Source: Christensenella sp. UBA4626
Lineage (GTDB): Bacteria > Bacillota > Clostridia > Christensenellales > UBA1242
Length of the DNA stretch: 64,000 bases
Direction of reading: 5' to 3'
NCBI GenBank assembly: GCA_002406115.1
Contig: DHNC01000035.1
Location: 473-64,472 of the forward strand
Part shown: positions 9,508 through 16,895 of the stretch, piece by piece
Numbering within the stretch: the first letter of the stretch is position 1
Layout of the letters: every line of letters begins with the position of its first letter
Notes under the pieces: model-generated
What the model was told of the DNA's origin: nothing
Database searches by the model: none
The model's input: only the letters and a program-made list of their open reading frames with translations
Program-made: the position numbers and the translations under genes

Positions 9508-9978
9508 CTAAATTGTTTCTTGCTTGTCAAGATTGATTACGCTGTCATAAACGTCACGGAGCCTGTCGCCACAGAAGCCATAACCGGTTGCATAATCAAT
9601 TGCTTCAATGTATTTTGCGTAGTCAAAAGAGTGCTTTGCAATCAACATTTCGTCATAAACTGCAACTTCAACTTCACCGATTTTTGAGTTGTAATCTTCC
9701 TCATTTTCGTCAGTGCAAACTTCAAAATCTTGTGTGTTCAAAATTTGGTCACCCAAGTTGTTGTAGAATGTGTAAGCATGAGTTTCTTGCTCGGTTTTTG
9801 GGTCAAAGCCTTTTTCGCAAACCAAAACGCCGGCAGGGTAAAATTTAACCTCGCATCCAGCACAACCAACAACAAAATTGTCGTCGCAGAACAATGCTTC
9901 ATCTTTAATTGTATAATGTTCGTTAGCACCTTCTTTGGTTTCGGTCAAAGGGTAACGATTGTTAAAATTGTTTGTCAT
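9508..9978 (-). CDS. Hypothetical acidic protein
   Basis: 156 aa, not recognised. It is acidic, lacks a signal peptide or membrane segment, and has a CAGC pair mid-protein. ATG at 9978 is chosen because GGAG lies 5 nt upstream; a GTG two codons earlier would overlap that site. A consensus-like promoter stands upstream. It is monocistronic and convergent with uvrC, sharing its terminator. Beta-rich sequence with paired aromatic residues suggests a small soluble cytoplasmic protein. Confidence 0.7.
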   Translation of the reverse strand: MTNNFNNRYPLTETKEGANEHYTIKDEALFCDDNFVVGCAGCEVKFYPAGVLVCEKGFDPKTEQETHAYTFYNNLGDQILNTQDFEVCTDENEEDYNSKIGEVEVAVYDEMLIAKHSFDYAKYIEAIDYATGYGFCGDRLRDVYDSVINLDKQETI

Positions 9979-9999
9979 ATTCACTCCTAAATTGCCAAA

Positions 10000-10028
10000 A
10001 GTGTAACACGCTTCGCCTCAATTGTCAA
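10000..10028 (-). promoter_or_regulatory. Promoter of the 9508-9978 gene
   Basis: On the minus strand TTGACA, 17 nt and TACACT, ending about 22 nt before the ATG with a GGAG in between. Confidence 0.7.
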
Positions 10029-10158
10029 TATCAAACTTTAAATTTTATCTCAAACCACCAAAACAGCCTCAAGTAACATTTAAACAAAAAGTTTGAAATT
10101 AGTTGACAAGCCACACTAAAAAATATTACTAATAATATTAGTTGAGAGATGAGGAATT

Positions 10159-10671
10159 ATGGGCAATAGTGAATATGCTTTTGAAAGAAAAGAGTGCTTG
10201 ACCAATCAAGAGTTGGAAGAGTATTTTGAAATCGAAAAACCACTCTATCTCAAAGTTTTTGGTGAAATAAAAGAAGATTTTAAAGAAAAATTCTTTACTA
10301 GAAGAAAATCTTTATTTTATAATCCTGACTATTTCAATTATAAGATAACCAAAGACGGAATATTGTGTGGGTATATCAGTTTTATAATTTTTGAAGATAA
10401 ATTGTATCTGTACGACATAACCTTTGCAAACAAATTTAAATGAACTAGGCTAATATTGGAGACAATATCATTTGCGTTAAATATTGAGGAACTAAAAAAA
10501 TATGATAGGCTTTATTTTGCGGTTGATAATAGAAATGATATTTCTTACAAGACATGGATGCATTTAGGAGCCAAAATTGAAAGTATACAAGATGTTAAAT
10601 CGTCTTATTATTTGGAAAGAGAGGTCGTAAATAAATACATAACTAAATTGACAACCCCTAAATCTTATTAA
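10159..10671 (+). pseudogene. GNAT-like acetyltransferase broken by an in-frame TGA
   Basis: A TGA at 10441-10443 splits an otherwise continuous reading frame of 171 codons. The downstream half continues in the same frame to TAA at 10669. The intact paralog at 10769-11278 aligns end to end (169 aa), and where this copy has TGA the paralog has CAA (Gln) in the context K-Q-T-R-L-I. Shared segments include FERKECLT near the N terminus, a DG-LCGY strand and NxxSYKT..HLG near the C terminus, typical of the GNAT fold. The first ORF has GAGG before its ATG. UGA ends many genes in this window, so simple recoding is unlikely. The substrate is unknown. Confidence 0.75.
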
Positions 10672-10768
10672 AAATTCACCTCAAAAAGATGTTAAACGAT
10701 AAACAGCAGATAAATCTGCATTATTATTTAGATAATATAATTACATTGTTGATAGGAAAGGATATAAT

Positions 10769-11278
10769 ATGATTACAAACAAATACGTATTTGAAAGAAA
10801 AGAGTGCTTGACAGATTTGGAATTTGAAAAAATGTTTCAAATAATATCTTCAAATATGCAAGCAATTGGGTTTGATGTAAAAGAGAGTGATAAGAAAACT
10901 TGGCAAGATAACATAAATAAATCACTAAAAAGTGAAGATGAATATTATTTTGTTATTTATAAAGATGGTGATTTATGCGGATATGTTGAAGTTTGTAAAA
11001 TCAATAACCAATTGCATATACCTGAATTGGAATTAGCGAATAAATATAAGCAAACTAGATTGATTTATGAAATAATTAAATTCTTGTTTAATTATAATGA
11101 TTTTAAGAAGTATGAGGAATGTTATTTTTCAATAAATAAGAAAAATCCGATTTCTTTTAAAACATTTGAACATCTTGGTGGGGTTAAAATACGAGAAAGC
11201 GAAACAAAACAATTTTACAAATTATTACGTAAAGATGTTGACGACTACTTAAAAAATCTTAGCAAAGTTAGCACTTAA
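10769..11278 (+). CDS. GNAT-like N-acetyltransferase (intact paralog)
   Basis: 169 aa. The YKDGDLCGYVEV strand, ELANKYKQTRLIYEI helix and NPISFKTFEHLGG segment fit a GNAT acetyltransferase core, although the usual R/Q-x-x-G-x-A acetyl-CoA loop is replaced by KYKQTR. It is a tandem duplicate of the broken gene just upstream. Codon use is more A/T-ending than in the flanking housekeeping genes, which could mean recent acquisition. AGGAAAGG precedes the ATG. The stop codon lies inside the terminator stem. Confidence 0.65.
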   Translation: MITNKYVFERKECLTDLEFEKMFQIISSNMQAIGFDVKESDKKTWQDNINKSLKSEDEYYFVIYKDGDLCGYVEVCKINNQLHIPELELANKYKQTRLIYEIIKFLFNYNDFKKYEECYFSINKKNPISFKTFEHLGGVKIRESETKQFYKLLRKDVDDYLKNLSKVST

Positions 11279-11302
11279 AGCAAAAAAGTGCTAATTTTTT
11301 TT
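11268..11302 (+). terminator. Rho-independent terminator
   Basis: TTAGCACTT and AAGTGCTAA pair around a short loop, followed by eight or more T. The stop codon of the GNAT gene is inside the left arm. Confidence 0.9.
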
Positions 11303-11322
11303 TGAAAAGTTTGCAATTTTTG

Positions 11323-11379
11323 TTGACAAACGGATATAATAGTGATATAGTAAAAGTGTAAAGGTCAAAGAAAGTCAAA
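11323..11379 (+). promoter_or_regulatory. Promoter and CtsR operator of the clpC operon
   Basis: TTGACA (11323-11328), 17 nt, TATAGT (11346-11351). Start-proximal bases 11363-11379 read GGTCAAA-GAA-AGTCAAA, the direct heptad repeat known as the CtsR box, with the standard 3-nt spacer. It would cover the first transcribed bases, so CtsR binding should block transcription until heat or protein stress. Confidence 0.93.
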
Positions 11380-11435
11380 CAAACAAAGTTTGGCAATCTT
11401 AAAGCAAATGTCAAGTTTGCCAAGCGGGTCTTTAC
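11358..11435 (+). promoter_or_regulatory. Structured 5' leader of the ctsR operon
   Basis: Bases 11358-11366 can pair with 11427-11435 (9 bp, two G-U). Inside, TTGGCAA (11390-11396) pairs with TTGCCAA (11417-11423). The outer stem would start at the predicted first nucleotide of the mRNA. The ribosome binding site lies about 30 nt further on and stays free. Confidence 0.45.
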
Positions 11436-11477
11436 ATAAAAAAGAGAAAAAACAAGGATAGCAAAGGAGGGGGGGAA

Positions 11478-11939
11478 GTGAACAAAAGCGTAAGCGACGT
11501 GATTGAAGAGTTCATTATGTCAAGTTTGGATGATGATAATTTTATTGAATTGTCTCGCAACGACCTTGCAAAGTTCTTTTCTTGTGTGCCTAGCCAAATC
11601 AACTATGTGCTTAACACAAGGTTTACGGTCAATCAAGGTTTTGTGGTGGAAAGTCAGCGTGGCGGCAGCGGATATATCAAAGTTACACGAGTGCAAGATA
11701 ATGACGAAAACTTTTTGAACAATTGCTTAAAAATCTGTGGCGAACCATTGACATATTTGCAAGCAAGCCAAATTTTAACTAGTTTGACGGAAAAGAACAT
11801 TATAACACAGCACGAAGCGGATTTAATCAAGGCTGCAACAAACACAAAAGCACTCAACAATCCCTTAAACTTTGACAACACCTTGCGAAGCCATATTATG
11901 TCCAGTGTAATTTTGGAACTTATGAAAAGGGGTAAATAG
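11478..11939 (+). CDS. ctsR: Transcriptional repressor CtsR
   Basis: 153 aa class III stress-gene repressor. The N-terminal winged helix-turn-helix has the family's LARNDLAKFFSCVPSQINYV-type segment followed by the glycine-rich wing RGGSGYI. The C-terminal dimerisation domain is present. The GTG start is preceded by AAAGGAGGGGG. It is the first gene of ctsR-mcsA-mcsB-clpC, with a CtsR box at the promoter, so it represses its own operon. In well-studied Bacillota, McsB and ClpCP act on CtsR; McsB here looks catalytically dead. Confidence 0.96.
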   Translation: MNKSVSDVIEEFIMSSLDDDNFIELSRNDLAKFFSCVPSQINYVLNTRFTVNQGFVVESQRGGSGYIKVTRVQDNDENFLNNCLKICGEPLTYLQASQILTSLTEKNIITQHEADLIKAATNTKALNNPLNFDNTLRSHIMSSVILELMKRGK

Positions 11940-12009
11940 AAAAAGAAGTTTAATGTTTAAAATTTTAATTTAAAAAAGTTTAAAATCTAAAACAAAAAGG
12001 AGAGTTATT

Positions 12010-12516
12010 ATGAAAAATTGTGATAGATGCGGTAAACCAGCAGTTTACCATTCAACGTTGATAGTAAATGGAGTTAGCCAATCAACAAATTTGTGCCGTG
12101 ATTGTGCAATTAAGGAAGGCGTTTTTAACAGTCAACCAACAAGCATTTTTGACGATTTCTTTGCTCCGTTTGCAGATTTCTTGCCTTTTGAAAAGGTGGA
12201 AAATATTGTTTGCCCAGTTTGCAAAACAAGTTTGAGGGATTTTAAATCGACCTTGCACGTCGGTTGCCCAAATTGCTACGAAACTTTTAGCAAGGACTTA
12301 AACAATATGATAAAACGCATTTCTCGCCTTGACCATCACAAACCTGAAATTGCTGCAAAAAATGCAAAGGCAGAAAAGCAAGATAAACCTGCCACAAAGC
12401 AAGAAAAAATTGATGCCTTGCGTGCCGAAATGAAGCAAGCCGTTGCAGAAGAAAGATATGAAGATGCTGGCAAGTTGAAGAAAAAAATCCAAAAGTTGGA
12501 GGCAGAAAATGACTAA
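12010..12516 (+). CDS. mcsA: McsA, zinc-binding activator of the McsB/ClpC system
   Basis: 168 aa. It has two zinc-finger pairs (CDRCGK...CRDC near the N terminus and CPVC...CPNC around residues 75-100) and a C-terminal UVR motif (ALRAEMKQAVAEERYEDAGKLK). These are the parts of McsA, which binds and stimulates McsB and links it to ClpC. AAGGAG precedes the ATG. It overlaps mcsB by 8 nt. Its retention beside a degenerate McsB suggests the adaptor function survives. Confidence 0.93.
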   Translation: MKNCDRCGKPAVYHSTLIVNGVSQSTNLCRDCAIKEGVFNSQPTSIFDDFFAPFADFLPFEKVENIVCPVCKTSLRDFKSTLHVGCPNCYETFSKDLNNMIKRISRLDHHKPEIAAKNAKAEKQDKPATKQEKIDALRAEMKQAVAEERYEDAGKLKKKIQKLEAEND

Positions 12517-13411
12517 TATTATAAACACAAAAATTTCGGTTTACAGAAATTTGAAAGACTATAAATTTATGCCAAAGTTGGAAAAAGAAAAGTATGCCGA
12601 AATCGAAAACAAGGTGGACGTTGCATTAAATGATTTGACAAAAATAAACCTTGAAAACACCAATTCTGCAACAATCAACTATATCAAGCAAAACAATTTG
12701 CTCAGCAACAATTCCAAAGCGGTTTATTTAACAAAAGATAATGTTGCGGTCAATTTGTTTGGCGACGAACATCTAGCAGTTGTTGCAACCTGCAATGGTT
12801 TTGATGAAAAACTTATTCAAAAAATTTCCGCCGTGATTTCTGGGCTGGAGAACAAACTCAGTATGTCATATAACGACCAATATGGTTATCTTATGAGCGA
12901 CATCAAAAACTTGGGCTCTGGCATTCAGGTTGAAAGTTTAATCAACCTTGCGGCGCTCGTTGAAATGGGCAAAATAGGGCAGGTTTGTCAAAACATCAAA
13001 AATTTGGGCTATGCGATTGAAAAAATCACAAGCACAACCTATCAAGTAAGCACAGTTTGCTCACTTGGTTTAACATCTAGCGAAGTGTTTGTGGAATTTG
13101 GCAAAACGCTCACAAAACTTGCCGAACTTGAAGTGGAAACAGAAAAAATGCTTTACAGCACAAACACTGAGGAACTTACAGACAAAGTTTACAGAAGTTT
13201 GAGTTTGCTTGGTGGGGCATATTTGTTGTCGTATGACGAATTGAAAACCAACCTTGATTTGTTGAGAGTTGGCTCAAATTTGGGCATAATTGACGTAAAA
13301 GACAAGCAAATTTATGCTTTGCAGGCGTTGCTTGACAGCAAATTTGACCAATTTGAAACAAAACAAGAACAACTTGAACTTGCAAATAAAGTTAAAGAAA
13401 TATTAAAATAA
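12509..13411 (+). CDS. mcsB: McsB homolog with lost arginine-kinase active site
   Basis: 300 aa, about 50-60 residues shorter than typical McsB. Homology is clear in the TDKVYRSLSLL...LRVGSNLGII segment and in position within the operon. Residues needed for arginine phosphorylation are missing. The SxRxRLARN start is now TKISVYRN (residues 7-14). NEEDHxR is FGDEHLA (84-90). The catalytic cysteine loop CPTNxGTGLR is DIKNLGSGIQ (131-140), with Cys to Asp and Arg to Gln. The GEGSEA loop with the second glutamate is deleted, and the RDxxRA tail is gone. I infer a pseudokinase kept as a structural or adaptor partner. GGAGG precedes its ATG inside mcsA. Confidence 0.85.
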   Translation: MTNIINTKISVYRNLKDYKFMPKLEKEKYAEIENKVDVALNDLTKINLENTNSATINYIKQNNLLSNNSKAVYLTKDNVAVNLFGDEHLAVVATCNGFDEKLIQKISAVISGLENKLSMSYNDQYGYLMSDIKNLGSGIQVESLINLAALVEMGKIGQVCQNIKNLGYAIEKITSTTYQVSTVCSLGLTSSEVFVEFGKTLTKLAELEVETEKMLYSTNTEELTDKVYRSLSLLGGAYLLSYDELKTNLDLLRVGSNLGIIDVKDKQIYALQALLDSKFDQFETKQEQLELANKVKEILK

Positions 13412-13432
13412 AAGATAAAAGGAGATGATATT

Positions 13433-15955
13433 ATGTATAACTTAACAGATTTAGCAAATAGATGTATTCAAACCGCATCAAAAATAGCAAGCGAATACGG
13501 CAATGAAGTTGGCACAGAGCATATTTTGTATGCACTTGCAAAAGTTGAAAGCAAGTCCAGCCGATTGCTTAAAGCCTATCGTGTTGATGCCGATTTGATA
13601 AAACAAGTGCTTGACAGTATGCCGGGCGGCATCCCAAGCAGTGTTGTGGAACTCACTCCACGCACAAAAGAAATGTTGATGATTGCTGGCAGCGTCGCAA
13701 AACGCACACATTCAGCTTACATTTCAACCGAACATCTTTTGGTTGCATTGCTTAGTCAGGACGATAGTTACGCAATCAACATTTTGGCGGGCGTTCTCAA
13801 ACTCAATGTTTACGAAATGCGTTCCAAAGCAATTGGGCTTATTGCAAACACAAACTCAAATGTCAACAATCAAGCAGCGGGTGGCTTTAACACTGACGGA
13901 TTTGTTCAAGTTGGCAATATGGCAAACGGCAACAAACCTCAAAAGCAAGAGTACACCAGTCAACTTCCAGCAGAGTTGCTTGAAATGGGCTCGGATTTAA
14001 CTTTGCGTGCAAAAAATGGCAAAATTGACCCTATCATCGGCAGGGACAACGAAATTGAACGTATGATTGAAATTTTGTGCCGCAAAACAAAAAACAATCC
14101 AGTGCTTATTGGTGAAGCTGGCGTGGGTAAAACTGCAGTTGTTGAGGGCTTGGCTCGCAGGATTGTGGCAGGCGATGTGCCAGCATTCCTTAAAAACAAA
14201 ACCATTTATAGTCTTGACATTGGTGGGCTTATGGCGGGCACAAAATATCGTGGCAGCATGGAAGAAAAACTTAAAAATGCCATTGATATGATAACCCAAA
14301 ACAAAAATATCATTGTCTTTATTGATGAAATTCACACCTTAGCACAAGCGGGCAGTGAAAAAGGCGAAACCAACCCAGCGGATATGTTAAAACCATATTT
14401 GGCACGTGGTGAAATGCAAACAATTGGCGCAACAACCACTGACGAATATCGCAAATACATTGAACAGGACAAAGCGCTTGAACGTCGTTTTCAACCAATC
14501 ACAATTGACCCTCCGACTGTTGAACAAACCATTGAGATTTTGCGAGGATTGAGAGATAGTTACGAGGCTTTCCATAATGTAAAAATCACCGATGAGGCAA
14601 TCAGTGCCGCCGCAAATTTGAGCGACCGTTACATTCAAGATAGGTCATTGCCAGATAAGGCGATTGACTTGATTGATGAGGCGTCCAGCAGGGCAAAAGT
14701 AAAGCAAAATTACGATAGTCCAAAACTTAAAGAGATGAAAGAAAAGTTGAAAAAACTTGAAGCCGAAAAAGATGATGCGGTAAATCAAGAAAACTTTGAA
14801 CGTGCATCAAAACTTCGTGACCAAGTTGCAAAACTTAAATCCGACATCGAACGCACATCAAATTTGCCAGCAACGCAAGAAAGTTCAACAGCGGTTGTTG
14901 GCGAGCAGGACATCGCAGAAGTTGTAAGCAAATGGACACACATTCCTTTGACAAAACTCACCGAAGGCGAAGCAGAAAAATTGCTTAACCTTGAAAAGAT
15001 TTTGCGTGAGCGTGTCAAAGGGCAAGATGAGGCGATTGAAAAGGTTGCAAAAGCAATCCGCCGCAGTCGTATCGGCATTAGGGACCCTAAACGTCCTATT
15101 GGCAGTTTCTTGTTCCTTGGCCCAACAGGTGTTGGTAAAACCGAACTCAGCAAAGCGCTTGCAGAGGCGTTGTTTGATGACGAAAATAAAATCATCCGTC
15201 TTGACATGAGCGAATTTATGGAAGCACACAGTGTGAGCAAGTTGATTGGTAGCCCTCCTGGATATGTTGGCTTTGATGACGGCGGACAATTGACTGAGCA
15301 GGTGCGCCGCAAACCTTATAGCGTTGTGTTGTTTGATGAAATCGAAAAAGCACATCCGGAAGTGTTTAATATGCTTTTGCAAATTTTGGATGATGGCAGA
15401 TTGACCGATAGTCACGGCAAAGTGGTAAGTTTCAAAAACACAATCATCATTTTGACTTCAAATATAGGCAGCGATAAGTTGTATAAAAACAATGTCGATT
15501 TGGGCTTTAAAGATGGCAAGGATAAATCAAGCGAGGACAAACAAGCCGCAATGCTTGCCGAACTTAAAAAGTACTTCCGCCCAGAACTTATCAACCGTAT
15601 CGACAACATCGTTGTGTTCAACAAATTGTCGGCTCCTGTGATGAAAGAAATTGCAAAGAAAATGCTTGCCGAACTCAACAAAAATCTGCGTCAAAGTGGG
15701 GTAGAATTAAAGTTCACAAATTCAACCTTAAATTACCTTGTTAAAAACGGCACAAATGACGACTTTGGTGCTCGTCCATTAAAACGTCTTATCACAAGCA
15801 AAATCGAAGATGACTTGGCAGATAAAATGCTTAAAGGCGACATCAAATCTGGCGACAAAGTTGTTGTTGATTTTAAGGACGACAAACTTGTTTTCTTGCT
15901 TAAAAGTGAAGACCAAACTTCGGCAGATGAGCCAAGCGAAAAAGCAGATAACTAA
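13433..15955 (+). CDS. clpC: ATP-dependent Clp protease ATPase subunit ClpC
   Basis: 840 aa Hsp100 unfoldase that feeds ClpP. Order: N-terminal double Clp-N domain (about 1-145), AAA module 1 with Walker A GEAGVGKT, a middle domain with a UVR-like coiled segment (ERASKLRDQVAKL), AAA module 2 with GPTGVGKTE and DEIEKAHPEV, and the C-terminal D2-small domain. AAAGGAGATG precedes the ATG. Last gene of the CtsR operon. ClpP is not in the window. Confidence 0.97.
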   Translation: MYNLTDLANRCIQTASKIASEYGNEVGTEHILYALAKVESKSSRLLKAYRVDADLIKQVLDSMPGGIPSSVVELTPRTKEMLMIAGSVAKRTHSAYISTEHLLVALLSQDDSYAINILAGVLKLNVYEMRSKAIGLIANTNSNVNNQAAGGFNTDGFVQVGNMANGNKPQKQEYTSQLPAELLEMGSDLTLRAKNGKIDPIIGRDNEIERMIEILCRKTKNNPVLIGEAGVGKTAVVEGLARRIVAGDVPAFLKNKTIYSLDIGGLMAGTKYRGSMEEKLKNAIDMITQNKNIIVFIDEIHTLAQAGSEKGETNPADMLKPYLARGEMQTIGATTTDEYRKYIEQDKALERRFQPITIDPPTVEQTIEILRGLRDSYEAFHNVKITDEAISAAANLSDRYIQDRSLPDKAIDLIDEASSRAKVKQNYDSPKLKEMKEKLKKLEAEKDDAVNQENFERASKLRDQVAKLKSDIERTSNLPATQESSTAVVGEQDIAEVVSKWTHIPLTKLTEGEAEKLLNLEKILRERVKGQDEAIEKVAKAIRRSRIGIRDPKRPIGSFLFLGPTGVGKTELSKALAEALFDDENKIIRLDMSEFMEAHSVSKLIGSPPGYVGFDDGGQLTEQVRRKPYSVVLFDEIEKAHPEVFNMLLQILDDGRLTDSHGKVVSFKNTIIILTSNIGSDKLYKNNVDLGFKDGKDKSSEDKQAAMLAELKKYFRPELINRIDNIVVFNKLSAPVMKEIAKKMLAELNKNLRQSGVELKFTNSTLNYLVKNGTNDDFGARPLKRLITSKIEDDLADKMLKGDIKSGDKVVVDFKDDKLVFLLKSEDQTSADEPSEKADN

Positions 15956-15990
15956 CCAAGCAAAACTTTTAGGTGAAAACTAAATTTAAT

Positions 15991-16027
15991 AAAACAATTT
16001 ATTTCGCTATTGCTTAAAAAATTGTTT
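15991..16027. repeat. Dispersed copy of the hairpin repeat
   Basis: AAACAATTT and AAATTGTTT pair around a loop with ATTTCGCTATTGC. Read on the minus strand it matches the 1-150 unit closely (GCGATAGCGAAATAAATTG versus GCAATAGCGAAATAAATTG). It lies in the 275-nt region after clpC. Confidence 0.65.
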
Positions 16028-16110
16028 GTTGTTAAACACAAAAAAATTTAAATTTTCTTAAAAATTTTGCAAAAAATGTTGAAAAAACACTGTATTTTTG
16101 ACAATATTTA

Positions 16111-16146
16111 AAAAAATCCACCAAAAATCTGGTGGATTTTTTTAAT
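16111..16146. terminator. Terminator between clpC and the convergent ABC gene
   Basis: AAAAAATCCACCA and TGGTGGATTTTTT form a 13-bp stem with a 6-nt loop and T run. The A-rich left side makes it usable in both directions. Confidence 0.92.
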
Positions 16147-16230
16147 ATCAATTTTTTAAATGCACAGAAATTTTAATAAAATTTGATAAATTTTTCACAA
16201 AATCTAATCTATCAAACTTCCGTTTTGCAA

Positions 16231-16851
16231 TCACAAAATACTTCCGTTTTGCAAATGCAAAACATCAAAATTTTCAAAGCATGGTTGCATTTCTTTTTCG
16301 CACGCAACGACCAAAGATTTAGTAGATATTTGAGCAATAATTTTTGAGGCTACTTCCATATGTTTTTCATCAAAATCTTCAAAAAAATTTTCAAGCAAAA
16401 CAATTTTTGGTTGACGGATTAAAGCCCTAATTAGGCATACAATTTTTGCTTCACTAACTGACAAATCTTTTGCCTTTTTTTTATCAATTTTAATGGGAAA
16501 TTTTTGTTTGATTTCATCATATTTTTGTTGCTGAATTTCGGGTTTTATTTTTCGCAACTTCAAAGGGTATAATATGTTTTGTTTTGCTGTCAAATTTTTA
16601 AACAAAATTGGGGTAGATGGCAAATATGCTAAATCCAATTTTTTGCTTGAAATCTTTTTTAAATTTATGTCATCAACAAGCAATTCGCCTTTGTAATGTT
16701 TTTCAATTTTTGCCATCACCCGCATTAAAGCAAAACTGCCGTCAAGTGGTTCACACAAAAACAAAGTGTTGCTTTTTATTGTTAAGTTTAGGTTAAAAAT
16801 CGAATAAAAATCTTTCATGTATTGAACGTTCAAATTTTTTATCGTTATCAT
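16231..16851 (-). CDS. Degenerate ABC-transporter-type ATPase
   Basis: 206 aa with the overall plan of a short FtsE/LolD-like ATP-binding protein, but the catalytic motifs have decayed. The P-loop is CEPLDGSFA (residues 33-41) with no G-K-S/T. The signature is LSVSE (130-134) instead of LSGGQ. Walker B is VLLENFFEDFD in place of LLDEP. No permease gene is nearby. A 24-bp in-frame duplication at the 3' end adds an early TGA: residues LQNGSIL-stop are followed in frame by LQNGSLID-stop. Promoter TTGCAA-N17-TACAAT ends 6 nt before ATG with no ribosome site. It may be a non-hydrolysing relic or a regulatory ABC domain. Confidence 0.7.
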   Translation of the reverse strand: MITIKNLNVQYMKDFYSIFNLNLTIKSNTLFLCEPLDGSFALMRVMAKIEKHYKGELLVDDINLKKISSKKLDLAYLPSTPILFKNLTAKQNILYPLKLRKIKPEIQQQKYDEIKQKFPIKIDKKKAKDLSVSEAKIVCLIRALIRQPKIVLLENFFEDFDEKHMEVASKIIAQISTKSLVVACEKEMQPCFENFDVLHLQNGSIL

Positions 16852-16857
16852 AAAAAA

Positions 16858-16886
16858 ATTGTAACAAACAAAAGAACTTTTTGCAA
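16858..16886 (-). promoter_or_regulatory. Promoter of the degenerate ABC gene, leaderless layout
   Basis: Minus strand TTGCAA (16881-16886), 17 nt, TACAAT (16858-16863), then 6 nt to the ATG. Confidence 0.65.
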
Positions 16887-16895
16887 GTTTTTGTT

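Noticed and set aside
10441..10443. Possible reassigned or selenocysteine UGA
   Set aside because: Several genes in the window, including whiA, yqfD and the ABC-like gene, end in TGA. No SECIS-like hairpin was evident right after this codon, and the paralog has Gln here. A nonsense mutation is simpler.
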